A DNA stretch of 64,000 bases, taken from contig NZ_QWFZ01000009.1 in the NCBI RefSeq assembly GCF_003576315.1, positions 51,211 through 115,210 of the forward strand, in the 5' to 3' direction. Position 1 is the stretch's first letter. Every line of letters starts with the position of its first letter. This stretch comes from Henriciella mobilis (GTDB lineage Bacteria > Pseudomonadota > Alphaproteobacteria > Caulobacterales > Hyphomonadaceae). The notes under the pieces were generated by a model that was not told the origin of the DNA, did no database searches, and worked only from the letters and a program-made list of their open reading frames with translations. Position numbers and translations under genes: made by a program. Shown here piece after piece: positions 1 through 8,600 of the stretch.

Positions 1-15
1 GGCAAGTCTCCATTC

Positions 16-33
16 GCAATCGGGGCCGATTGC
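16..33. other. 8-bp perfect inverted repeat downstream of infC
   Basis: GCAATCGG (16-23) and CCGATTGC (26-33) are perfectly complementary around a 2-base centre, 12 bases past the infC stop. It could form a hairpin in the infC transcript. No T-run follows on the minus strand, so it is not a convincing intrinsic terminator; it may be an attenuator-like or mRNA-end structure between infC and whatever follows outside the window. Confidence 0.4.
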
Positions 34-45
34 TCTGAACGTGCT

Positions 46-588
46 CTAGCGCGGCGCCATCACCATCGTCATCTGCCGGCCTTCGAGTTTCGGTTCGAGC
101 TCGACCTTGGCGACTTCGGCGAACTCTTCCTTGACCTTCTGGAGCAGCTCCATGCCGAGATGCTGGTGCGCCATCTCACGGCCACGGAAGCGCAGGGTGA
201 CCTTCACCTTGTCGCCTTCCTCGAAGAAGCGCGTCATCGACCGGGTCTTCACCTCATAGTCATGGGTGTCGATGTTCGGCCGCATCTTGATCTCTTTGAG
301 CTCGGCCGATTTCTGCTTCTTCTTGGCAGCGGCCTTCTTCTTCTGCTCTTCGTAGCGGAGCTTGCCATAGTCGATGATCTTGCAGACCGGGACTTCCTGG
401 TTTGGTGACACTTCGACCAGATCCAGTCCGGCCTCCGCGGCAGCATCAAGGGCCGCCATGAGAGGCATCACGCCCTGTTTTTCACCATGTTCGTCGATGA
501 GCAGAACTTTCTCTGCCCGGATATCCCTGTTTGTGCGCGGTCCACTGTCGCGTTTGGACGGCGGGGCCGCATGAGGTCTACGTGCTAT
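46..588 (-). CDS. infC: translation initiation factor IF-3, AUA start
   Basis: IF-3 binds the 30S subunit, prevents premature 50S joining and checks the start codon and initiator tRNA. The 180-residue product has the IF3-N domain (about 15-85, including the stretches [16 protein letters not shown] and CKIIDYGK) and the IF3-C domain (about 95-180, with [11 protein letters not shown]). The first in-frame ATG or GTG codons (469-471 GTG, then ATG) would delete the conserved [12 protein letters not shown] strand. The frame stays open upstream to an ATA at 588-586 preceded by AGGAGA with 6-base spacing, and an in-frame TAA lies at 603-601. I therefore place the start at AUA. Rare start codons on infC are known in other bacteria and let IF-3 repress its own synthesis. 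Family identity is certain; the AUA start is inferred from sequence. Confidence 0.95.
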   Translation of the reverse strand: MARRPHAAPPSKRDSGPRTNRDIRAEKVLLIDEHGEKQGVMPLMAALDAAAEAGLDLVEVSPNQEVPVCKIIDYGKLRYEEQKKKAAAKKKQKSAELKEIKMRPNIDTHDYEVKTRSMTRFFEEGDKVKVTLRFRGREMAHQHLGMELLQKVKEEFAEVAKVELEPKLEGRQMTMVMAPR

Positions 589-649
589 GGCTCTTCTCCT
601 TTATAGCCAGTCAAAAACTGCTCGAATATGCCGATTTCCGGCGTAATTT

Positions 650-1684
650 TCAAGATTGGCCGCCGGCGGCAGCCTCCGGGATGACGCTGAGCATCAAAAC
701 CGCCTGCCAGACATCGCGGACACTGAGCTCATCCAGCGTATCGGCCTTGGCGACAATGATGTTCGAACCGCGCGGGCACGCCTTCTCCGGATCGCTTTCG
801 CTTGTCGCAAACAAGGCAACGCCCGGACACCCGGAAAGTGCCGCCATATGCATGGGTCCGGTGTCGTTGCCAACAGCAAAGAGTGCTTTTTCTGCAAGCG
901 CCACGATCTGGAAGAGGTCCGTGCGGGTCACGATGTTGCGCGCCCGCGGCTCGATCCGGTTGATTTCGACGGCGATCTCGGACTCTGCCTTGCCGCCGAT
1001 AATGACCGGCGTGATGCCGGCATCGGCGACATGTTTGGCAAGCCCGCCGAACCGTTCCGCCGGCCAGCGTTTCGCGCTGCGATGGGCCGAAGCCCCCGGT
1101 ATGAACAGCGCAAACGGCTCCTTCACCGAGAAAAAGGCCGGCGTCAGCGAGGGCTTGTCGCCCTGCGAGCGGCGCACGAAGGACATGTCAGGCATGGGCG
1201 GCCAGCCACCCTTCACCTTGTCGGGCCCGATCCCGGCGGTTTTCAGCTGGTCGGCCAGCCGGTCGATCGAATGCATGTTCCCGCGCTGCGGATTGTCGTG
1301 GAAGAAAGCCGAGCCTTCCGCATGGCCGGACCAGAGCGGCGGGGTGGAGAAAGGCAGGTTCAGCGCCTTGAAATAGTTCGCCGTGCGGCCCGAGGTCTGC
1401 AGGTCGTAGATGATGTCGTAGCGCGCCGCCTTCATGCGCTTCAGCAGCTCGCGCGTCGCCTTCACGCCCTTCGGGCGGCCATCGGTCTCGATGTGCTGGA
1501 AAAAGCCGGTTGCCTTGGCGAGGCCCTCATAGGGCGGCGTCGTCAGCAGCGTCATCACCGCCTTGGGGTGATTTTCGCGGATAGCGCGCATGGCCCCGAG
1601 CGCCAGGACGAAGTCGCCCAGCGCACTCAGTTTTATGACGAGGACGCGTTTCGCGCTCTCGCCGGGGTTCTTTGCAAGGCCCAA
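650..1684 (-). CDS. glycosyltransferase family 9 (heptosyltransferase-like)
   Basis: A 344-residue GT-B enzyme of the ADP-heptose:LPS heptosyltransferase family, expected to act on the cytoplasmic face of the inner membrane in LPS core synthesis. The N-terminal KLSALGDFVLALGAM (about 18-32) is the family's acceptor-side loop. FIPGASAHRSAKRWP and GNDTGPMHMAALSG near the C-terminus form the nucleotide-sugar site, with the usual D-x-GPMH signature. The start at 1684 is a TTG; no ATG lies near the conserved N-terminus. It begins 3 bases after the stop of the upstream GT4 gene, suggesting translational coupling in a two-gene operon. The exact sugar cannot be assigned. Confidence 0.85.
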   Translation of the reverse strand: MGLAKNPGESAKRVLVIKLSALGDFVLALGAMRAIRENHPKAVMTLLTTPPYEGLAKATGFFQHIETDGRPKGVKATRELLKRMKAARYDIIYDLQTSGRTANYFKALNLPFSTPPLWSGHAEGSAFFHDNPQRGNMHSIDRLADQLKTAGIGPDKVKGGWPPMPDMSFVRRSQGDKPSLTPAFFSVKEPFALFIPGASAHRSAKRWPAERFGGLAKHVADAGITPVIIGGKAESEIAVEINRIEPRARNIVTRTDLFQIVALAEKALFAVGNDTGPMHMAALSGCPGVALFATSESDPEKACPRGSNIIVAKADTLDELSVRDVWQAVLMLSVIPEAAAGGQS

Positions 1685-1687
1685 ACC

Positions 1688-2872
1688 TTAAACTTCCTCG
1701 TGCGTCTCCAACAGGCGCTTATAGACCCCGAGTGTGGCGGCTTGAAGCCCCCGCTTCGAAAAGCGTTCCTCGACGTGCTGGCGACCTGCTTCCCCCATGC
1801 CTGCGCGGCCATCCGGACCGATCTGCATCAGCGCCCGGATCGAGGCGGCAAGATCTGCGGCATTACCGGGTTCGGCCCGTGAGCCGGTCGTCCCCTCGAC
1901 GACGATCTCCTTCTGCCCGCCATGGTCGGCCACGATGACCGGCTTGCCCATCGCCGATGCCTCGGCCGCCACGCGCCCGAAGGCTTCCGGCCGCGTTGAC
2001 GGGGCGAGCACGATATCGGCCGCGGCATAGGCGGCCGCCATGTCCTCGCAATGGCCGACAATGCGCACACTGCCGCCAAGCCCTGCCTCGACGATCCGGT
2101 CTTCCAGTTCGGCGACATAGGCGGCGCGGCCCTGCGCATCGCCTGCCAGGATGAGCAGCAGACGCGCGCGCTCGGCGCCCGAGAGGCCGGCCAGCGCATC
2201 GATCGCGACCTTCTGGCCCTTCCACTCGGTCAGCCGGCCCGGCAGCAGCAGCACCAGGCGCTTCTCGTCCGGCCCGATCTCCCAGGCGCGGCGGATGGCA
2301 TCGACCCGCTCACGGCTGACAAGGTCCGGGTCGAAAACATCGAAGTCGACCCCGCGATGGATGGTCACCAGCCGGTCGCGCTGGATGCCGTGGACGCTGA
2401 GGACATGCGCGGCCGTCCACTCGGAATTGGCGATGACGAGATCGCCGCGCGCCATGATGGAATTGTATTTCCGCTTGAGGCCCGACATGCCGGAATAGGC
2501 GCCGTGATAGGTGGTCACGAAGGGGATGCCGGTGCGCTGGGCGGCCCAGTAGGCGCTCCAAGCAGGCGCGCGTGAGCGGGCATGGATCAGGTCGACGGAT
2601 TTGGCCCTGATCAGGCGGGCGAGCTTGCCGGCATTGTTGCGCACCGTGATCGGGTTCTTCGCCCGCACCGGCAGCGAGACATGCAGCCCGCCAACGCGTT
2701 CCAGCTCCTTCACGAGCCGGCCGCCTTCGCTGACCACGATGGGCCAGCCGCCTGCCTCGACAACCGCCTCGGCGACTTCAATTGTCGTCCGCTCGGCACC
2801 GCCGGCAGACAGTTCCGGGATCACCTGAAGGATCGTCTTTCCTTGCAGCCGGGGTAGCTCGATCGCACTCAT
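1688..2872 (-). CDS. glycosyltransferase family 4
   Basis: A 394-residue GT-B retaining glycosyltransferase. The N-terminal ILQVIPELSAGGAERTTIE carries the acceptor-binding GG loop. The C-terminal part has LLPGRLTEWKGQK (donor phosphate contact) and the E-x7-E-type segment PEAFGRVAAEASAMGKPVI. It is first in a minus-strand operon with the GT9 gene, consistent with LPS core or inner-sugar assembly. I use the ATG at 2872, preceded by GAGAAAG; a GTG at 2908 would add 12 non-conserved residues. It diverges from the hydrolase gene at 3022, and the 149-base gap should hold promoters for both. Substrate unknown. Confidence 0.85.
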   Translation of the reverse strand: MSAIELPRLQGKTILQVIPELSAGGAERTTIEVAEAVVEAGGWPIVVSEGGRLVKELERVGGLHVSLPVRAKNPITVRNNAGKLARLIRAKSVDLIHARSRAPAWSAYWAAQRTGIPFVTTYHGAYSGMSGLKRKYNSIMARGDLVIANSEWTAAHVLSVHGIQRDRLVTIHRGVDFDVFDPDLVSRERVDAIRRAWEIGPDEKRLVLLLPGRLTEWKGQKVAIDALAGLSGAERARLLLILAGDAQGRAAYVAELEDRIVEAGLGGSVRIVGHCEDMAAAYAAADIVLAPSTRPEAFGRVAAEASAMGKPVIVADHGGQKEIVVEGTTGSRAEPGNAADLAASIRALMQIGPDGRAGMGEAGRQHVEERFSKRGLQAATLGVYKRLLETHEEV

Positions 2873-3021
2873 CCGCGCTTTCTCAAGATATTTCAACGCT
2901 ACAGCCACTGGTCACTCCAGCTTGGACGGCCCCCGCCGCTGAACAGGCAGTACAGTTATCCGCGCCCCAAGCAAACCCGCTTGCTTGACTAAATCTGCAA
3001 GCCGTTGGAGGGCATGGTATC

Positions 3022-3771
3022 ATGACAACACTTCACCTGAACTGCGAAAATGGCAGGCGGCTTGCCTATCGTAAGCGTGACGGGGCTTCTGGCCTGACCT
3101 TCGTATGGCTGTCCGGTTTCATGTCCGACATGTCCGGCACCAAGGTCACCGAGCTGGAAGGCTGGGCTGAGGCCGAAGACCATGGCTTCCTCGCCTTCGA
3201 TTACTCCGGACATGGCGAATCGGATGGCGCGTTCGAGGACGGCACGATCAGCGCGTGGCTGGAGGACAGCCTGAACGTCATCCAGGGCTGCACGGACGGC
3301 CCGCTGGTGCTTGTCGGCTCCAGCATGGGCGGGTGGATGGCGCTGCTCGCCGCACTCGCCCTGAAGGACCGCGTGAAAGGCCTTGTCCTGATCGCCCCCG
3401 CGCCGGACTTTACCGAAAAGCTGATGTGGCCGGAATTCTCCGACGAAGCGCGCGCGGAGATCATGAACAATGGCGTCCATATGCGCCCGTCAGACTATGG
3501 CGATCCTTACCCCATCACGCGAAACCTGATCGAGGACGGCCAGCAATGGAGCATCCTCGACCGGACCATCCAGTTTCACGGACCGGTTCGCATCCTGCAG
3601 GGCCGCGAGGATCCGGATGTGCCCTGGTCGCACGCCTTCCGCCTGGTCGAAACCATGGCGAGCAAGGATCTCGTCTTCCAGCTTGTCAAGGATGGCGACC
3701 ACCGCCTGTCGCGCCCGCAGGACATCGATCGGCTGAAGGCGACCTGCGCGGAGATCGCAACCGCCGTCTGA
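3022..3771 (+). CDS. alpha/beta hydrolase, serine type
   Basis: A 249-residue soluble alpha/beta-hydrolase. WLSGFMSDMSGTK forms the oxyanion-hole region, and the nucleophile elbow is GSSMG with Ser101. The acid is probably in REDPDVPW and the catalytic His in DGDHRLS near the C-terminus, so the triad looks complete. The overall layout (short lid, FDYSGHGESDG) resembles the ABHD10/palmitoyl-thioesterase-like group, but the substrate cannot be read from sequence. It stands alone, divergent from the glycosyltransferase operon, and nothing nearby suggests a pathway. Confidence 0.8.
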   Translation: MTTLHLNCENGRRLAYRKRDGASGLTFVWLSGFMSDMSGTKVTELEGWAEAEDHGFLAFDYSGHGESDGAFEDGTISAWLEDSLNVIQGCTDGPLVLVGSSMGGWMALLAALALKDRVKGLVLIAPAPDFTEKLMWPEFSDEARAEIMNNGVHMRPSDYGDPYPITRNLIEDGQQWSILDRTIQFHGPVRILQGREDPDVPWSHAFRLVETMASKDLVFQLVKDGDHRLSRPQDIDRLKATCAEIATAV

Positions 3772-3814
3772 CGCGCCAATTGCAATCACGCCTGCAGCAT
3801 CGCATAGTCGGTGC

Positions 3815-4402
3815 ATGCGGCATCGGCGTGCCTACTCCACCGACGCGACCAGCTTCCTGGAAAGCAATCGGCGGCGGATGCATGCCTTCTGGAAGGCGCC
3901 CGTCATTTTCACGCTGCTGATGACCATGGCGGCGTGGGTGTCATGGATTGTCGCCTCCGGCACGGTGAGCGCAGTCCGCTCCGGTGCGGTGCAGATTTAC
4001 CTGCCGATCGGTCCCGAGCGCCCGCTCATCCTCGCAGATGTGTTGCATATGCCGGTCGGCTTCCTGCTGCATGCCCTGTTCATGGCGATGCCGGTCTTCA
4101 TGGGCTGCCTGGTCTTCCTGTTTCCGATCAGGCTGGCGGACGGCAACAGCGTCATCTCGCGCCCGGTCTTCTGGCGGATCTATCTCAGCGTCCTCGGCGC
4201 GCTGGCGGGCCTGGGCGTGTTTGCGATCTATGCCGGCATGTCCGAGCCCGAGCGCCTGCTGCCGCTGGCCGGCAACCTCCCGCTCGCCATCGGCGTCGGC
4301 GGCGCGTTCGCCGGCATCCACCTGATCGCCGGGCATATCGGTGCGCGCTGGCTGATCTGGTCGTCCGGGCTGTTCGACGCCCGGCACGTCAAGGTTTTCT
4401 GA
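3815..4402 (+). CDS. hypothetical multi-pass membrane protein
   Basis: A 195-residue protein not recognised as a named family. Four hydrophobic stretches look like transmembrane helices: about 29-48 (VIFTLLMTMAAWVSWIV), 79-103 (HMPVGFLLHALFMAMPVFMGCLVFL), 120-140 (IYLSVLGALAGLGVFAIYAG) and 153-175 (NLPLAIGVGGAFAGIHLIAGHIG). It follows the hydrolase gene by 43 bases, so it may be co-transcribed. It ends 3 bases before the convergent dnaJ stop. An ATG at 3878 after a purine-rich GGCGGCGG is an alternative start that keeps all the helices. Confidence 0.6.
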   Translation: MRHRRAYSTDATSFLESNRRRMHAFWKAPVIFTLLMTMAAWVSWIVASGTVSAVRSGAVQIYLPIGPERPLILADVLHMPVGFLLHALFMAMPVFMGCLVFLFPIRLADGNSVISRPVFWRIYLSVLGALAGLGVFAIYAGMSEPERLLPLAGNLPLAIGVGGAFAGIHLIAGHIGARWLIWSSGLFDARHVKVF

Positions 4403-4405
4403 GGT

Positions 4406-5572
4406 TCAGTTCGGGCGCTGCTGGTCTTCGCCGGTCATGCCGTCCCAGAACTTCCTGACCCGGCCGAGGAAGCCCTCGCTTTCCGGGTTGCAGTCGGCGC
4501 CGGAGCATTCGCAGAATTCGCGCAGAAGCTCTTTCTGGCGCGAGGAAAGGTTGCGAGGCGTCTCGACGATCATCTCGACATAGAGATCCCCGGCATGTCC
4601 GGACCCGCGAAGGCTCGGCATGCCCTTGCCGCGCAGGCGCAGCTTGCGCCCGGTCTGGGCACCTTCAGGCACGGTGACGCGGGCGCGTCCGCCATCAATG
4701 GTCGGGATTTCGATCTCGCCGCCAAGGGCAGCGGTCACCATCGGGACCGGCGCCGGGCAGTAGAGGTTCGGCCCGTCACGCTCGAAAATGTCATGCTCGG
4801 CGACGTCGACGAAAATGTAGAGGTCGCCCTTCGGCCCGCCGCGCTGGCCCGGTTCGCCTTCGCCGGACAGGCGGATGCGCATGCCGCTTTCGACGCCAGC
4901 CGGAATCTTCACCTGCAGCGTGCGGTCCTCGCGCACCTGTCCTGCACCATGGCAGGTCTTGCACGGATTGGAGATGACCTTGCCCCGGCCAGAACAGCGC
5001 GCGCAGGTGCGCTCCATCGTGAAGAAGCCCTGTGTGGCCCTCACGCGGCCGGAGCCGGAACAGGTCGGGCAGGTTTCCGGGCTGGTGCCGGGTTCTGCGC
5101 CAGAGCCGTCGCAGGTGCCGCAATTTACCGCTGACGGCAGCGAAATTTCTGTATCCTTGCCGGTGAAGGCTTCTTCCAGGCTGATCTCGAGGTCATAGCG
5201 CAGATCGTTGCCGCGCGCCGGGCCGCCCCTGCGGCGTCCGCCGGCAAAACCGCCTGCACCGCCGAAGACCTGGCTGAAAATGTTCTCGAAAATATCGCCC
5301 GGATCCATGTTGCCGAACGGGTTGCCACCAGGACCGCCACCGCCATTCTCGAAAGCCGCATGGCCGAAACGGTCATAGGCTGCTTTCTTCTCAGGGTCGG
5401 ACAGGATGGCGTAAGCCTCCCCGACCTCCTTGAACATCGCCTCGGCCTCTTCATCGCCGGGGTTCTGGTCCGGATGGTATTTGAGGGCAAGTTTGCGGTA
5501 AGCGCTCTTCAGGGCTTTCGCGTCGACATCCTTCGCGACGCCCAGAATCTCATAGTAGTCCCGTTTGCTCAT
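4406..5572 (-). CDS. dnaJ: chaperone DnaJ (Hsp40, type I)
   Basis: Co-chaperone that stimulates DnaK ATPase and delivers unfolded clients. The 388-residue protein has the full type I layout: a J domain (1-70) with HPD at 33-35, a G/F-rich linker (about 75-120), four CxxCxGxG zinc-binding repeats ([32 protein letters not shown]; about 145-220), then the client-binding C-terminal domains. The tail has an extra CECSGADC segment before a charged end. dnaK is not adjacent; the upstream neighbour on the same strand is gltB, 95 bases away and separated by a strong hairpin. It therefore probably has its own promoter inside that gap. Confidence 0.96.
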   Translation of the reverse strand: MSKRDYYEILGVAKDVDAKALKSAYRKLALKYHPDQNPGDEEAEAMFKEVGEAYAILSDPEKKAAYDRFGHAAFENGGGGPGGNPFGNMDPGDIFENIFSQVFGGAGGFAGGRRRGGPARGNDLRYDLEISLEEAFTGKDTEISLPSAVNCGTCDGSGAEPGTSPETCPTCSGSGRVRATQGFFTMERTCARCSGRGKVISNPCKTCHGAGQVREDRTLQVKIPAGVESGMRIRLSGEGEPGQRGGPKGDLYIFVDVAEHDIFERDGPNLYCPAPVPMVTAALGGEIEIPTIDGGRARVTVPEGAQTGRKLRLRGKGMPSLRGSGHAGDLYVEMIVETPRNLSSRQKELLREFCECSGADCNPESEGFLGRVRKFWDGMTGEDQQRPN

Positions 5573-5618
5573 GGCAGTGGTTTGGTTTCCGCTGTTTGGC
5601 AGTTAGGGGGAAAGTTGG

Positions 5619-5652
5619 GTAGCGCCGCCCCCGGTTGCAAGGGCGGCGCTAC
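5619..5652 (-). terminator. gltB terminator-like hairpin
   Basis: Perfect 12-bp GC-rich inverted repeat (5619-5630 with 5641-5652, 10-base loop), 15 bases past the gltB stop. Read on the minus strand it is followed by CCAACTTTCC, a weak T stretch. It probably ends or attenuates gltD-gltB transcription before dnaJ. Confidence 0.55.
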
Positions 5653-5667
5653 AGGCAAGTCAGTCAG

Positions 5668-8600
5668 CTAGCTCGCTTTTGCAGCGGGTGCCTCGCCCAG
5701 GATCATGCTGGCCACTTCCTTGGGCACGATCAGCCAGGTGTCAGACAGGGTCTGATCCCAGTTCTCCAGCAATTTGGCGGCCCGCTTCGAGCCGGTGCGT
5801 TCTTCGTGCATTTCCAGCATCAGGCGGAAGCGTCCGACATGCTCTTCCGGCATGTCGCTCAGCGGGTACCAGTCGATGGAGTCGGGGTTGGCAACGCGCT
5901 CGAATCTCTTGCCCGGATCCCAGACCCAGGCGATGCCGCCGGTCATGCCGGCCCCGAAATTGTCGCCGACAGGACCGATGATCGCAACGCGGCCGCCCGT
6001 CATGTATTCGCAGCCATTCGCGCCGCAGCCCTCGACCACCGCTTCGGCGCCCGAATTGCGCACAGCGAAGCGCACGCCCGCCTGCCCGGCCGCATAAAGC
6101 CGGCCAGAGGTCGCGCCATAAAGGCAGGTATTGCCGATGATCGTGTTCTCCGACGCCTCAAGCTGGGAGCGCCGGCCCGGGCGCAGCTGGATCGTCGCGC
6201 CTGAGAGGCCCTTGCCGACATAGTCATTGGCATCGCCATAGACATCCAGCAGCAGGCCCTGGACCGAGAACGCCCCGAGCGACTGGCCCGCACTGCCCGT
6301 CAGGCGCACGCGCAGGCGGCCTTCCGGCAGGGCCTTCTCACCGAACTTGCGCACAATGGCCGAGCTGGACCGTGCGCCGATGGAGCGCTGGACGTTCTGG
6401 ACATCATATTCCAGCTGCATCTTCTCGCCCCGCGTGAAGAAGGGCTCGCCGTCGCGCAGGATCTGCGCATCGAGCGTATCCCACACTTCGGTGCGGTGGC
6501 TCGGGCGGTAGACGACCGGCTTGGTCGTCTCGACTTTCACCAGAAGCGGATTGAGGTCGAGGTCGTCGAGGTGCGAGGCACCGCGGCTGACCTGGCTCAG
6601 GAGGTCGGTGCGGCCGATGGCTTCGTCGAGCGAGGTCAGGCCAAGGCTGGCCAGGATACGCCGGACGTCTTCGGCCAGGAAGGACATCAGGTTGACGACC
6701 TTTTCCGGCGTGCCGGTGAACTTCTTGCGGAGCGCTTCGTCCTGCACGCAGACGCCGACCGGGCAGGTGTTCGAGTGGCACTGGCGCACCATGATACAGC
6801 CCATCGCGACGAGCGAGGCCGTGCCGATGCCATACTCCTCGGCACCGAGCATCGCAGCGATGACGATGTCGCGGCCCGTCCGCAGCCCGCCATCGGTCCG
6901 CAGGGTGACCTTGTCGCGAAGATTGTTCAGCGACAGGACCTGGTGCGCTTCGGCAAGGCCCATCTCCCATGGCAGGCCGGCATACTTGATCGAGGTCTGC
7001 GGGCTGGCACCCGTGCCGCCGACACCGCCGGCGATCAGGATCACATCCGCCTTGGCCTTGGCCACACCGGCGGCCACCGTGCCGACACCGGACTGGGCGA
7101 CGAGCTTCACGCAGACCCGGCAGTCCGGGTTGATCTGCTTCAGGTCGTAGATCAGCTGCGCCAGGTCCTCGATGGAATAGATATCGTGGTGCGGCGGCGG
7201 CGAGATGAGCGTCACGCCCGGCGTCGCATGCCGGTTCTTGGCGATCAGCTCGGTCACCTTGAAGCCGGGCAGCTGGCCGCCCTCGCCGGGCTTGGCGCCC
7301 TGCGCGATCTTGATCTCCACCTCGCGGCACTCATTGAGGTATTCCGCCGTCACGCCGAAGCGGCCCGAGGCGACCTGCTTGACGGCCGAATTCATGTTGT
7401 CGCCATTCGGCAGCGGGCGGTAGCGCTCGCGGATTTCGCCGCCTTCACCAGAAACCGACTTCGCGCCGATCCGGTTCATCGCGACATTCAGCGTGCCGTG
7501 GGCTTCCGGGCTGAGTGCGCCGAGCGACATGCCGGGCGTCACGAACCGCTTGCGAATCTCGTTGACCGACTGGACCTGTTCCAGCGGGATCGAGGTCTGC
7601 TGGTCGGTCTTGAAGTCGATCAGGTCGCGCAGCTGGATCGGGTCACGGCCGCTCAGCGCAGCGACGTATTTCTCATACAGCGTATACTCGCCCCGGTCGC
7701 AGGCAGCCTGCAGCATGTGGATCAAATTGCCGTCCAGCGCATGCGGCTCGCCGGAGGCGCGCAGGCGGTAGAACCCGCCAACCGGCAGCGAGATGACATC
7801 CTCGTCGAACGCCGTCTCGTGGCGCTCCACCGCATTGTCCTCAAGGCCAGCCAGGCCGATCCCGGAAATACGGCTGGTCATGCCGGGGAAGTAGTCGGCA
7901 ACCAGCGCGCGCGACAGGCCGAGCGCCTCGAAATTGTAGCCGCCGCGATAGGAGGAGATCACCGAAATGCCCATCTTGGACATGATCTTCAGCAGGCCCG
8001 CCTCGATCGCCTTCTTGTAGTTGCGGACATAATGGCTGAGCGGCTCGTCACCGAGCAGGCCGCGCGCATGGCGATCAGCGATGGCTTCCTGCGCGAGATA
8101 GGCATTCACACAGGTCGCGCCGCAGCCGACGAGGACAGCGAAATAGTGCGTGTCCAGGCACTCTGCCGAGCGCACAGTCAGCGAACAGAAGGTTCGAAGG
8201 CCCTGCGAGACCAGGTGAGAGTGGACCGCGCCGGTCGCCAGGATCATCGGAATGCCGACATTGTCGGGATCCTGGTGCTCGTCGGTGAGAACGATGTGTT
8301 CCCGTCCGGCCCGGACAGCCTCTTCGGCTTCGGCCTGGATCCGCGCCAGCGCAGCCTTCAGGGCCCGGCCGTCGCGCATCACATCGTCCAGCTTGAAGGT
8401 ACAGTCGATATGCTCGACGCCCTCGCCCAGCGTCTCCATCAGGCGCTGGTACATGCCGGTCGACAGGAAGGGGCTTTCCAGCACGAAGACGTTCTGCTGG
8501 GTCTCGTCCGTGGTCAGGATATTGCCGAGGTTCTTGAACCGCGTCTTCAGCGACATCAAGCGGTCTTCGCGCAGCGGATCGACCGGCGGGTTGGTCACCT

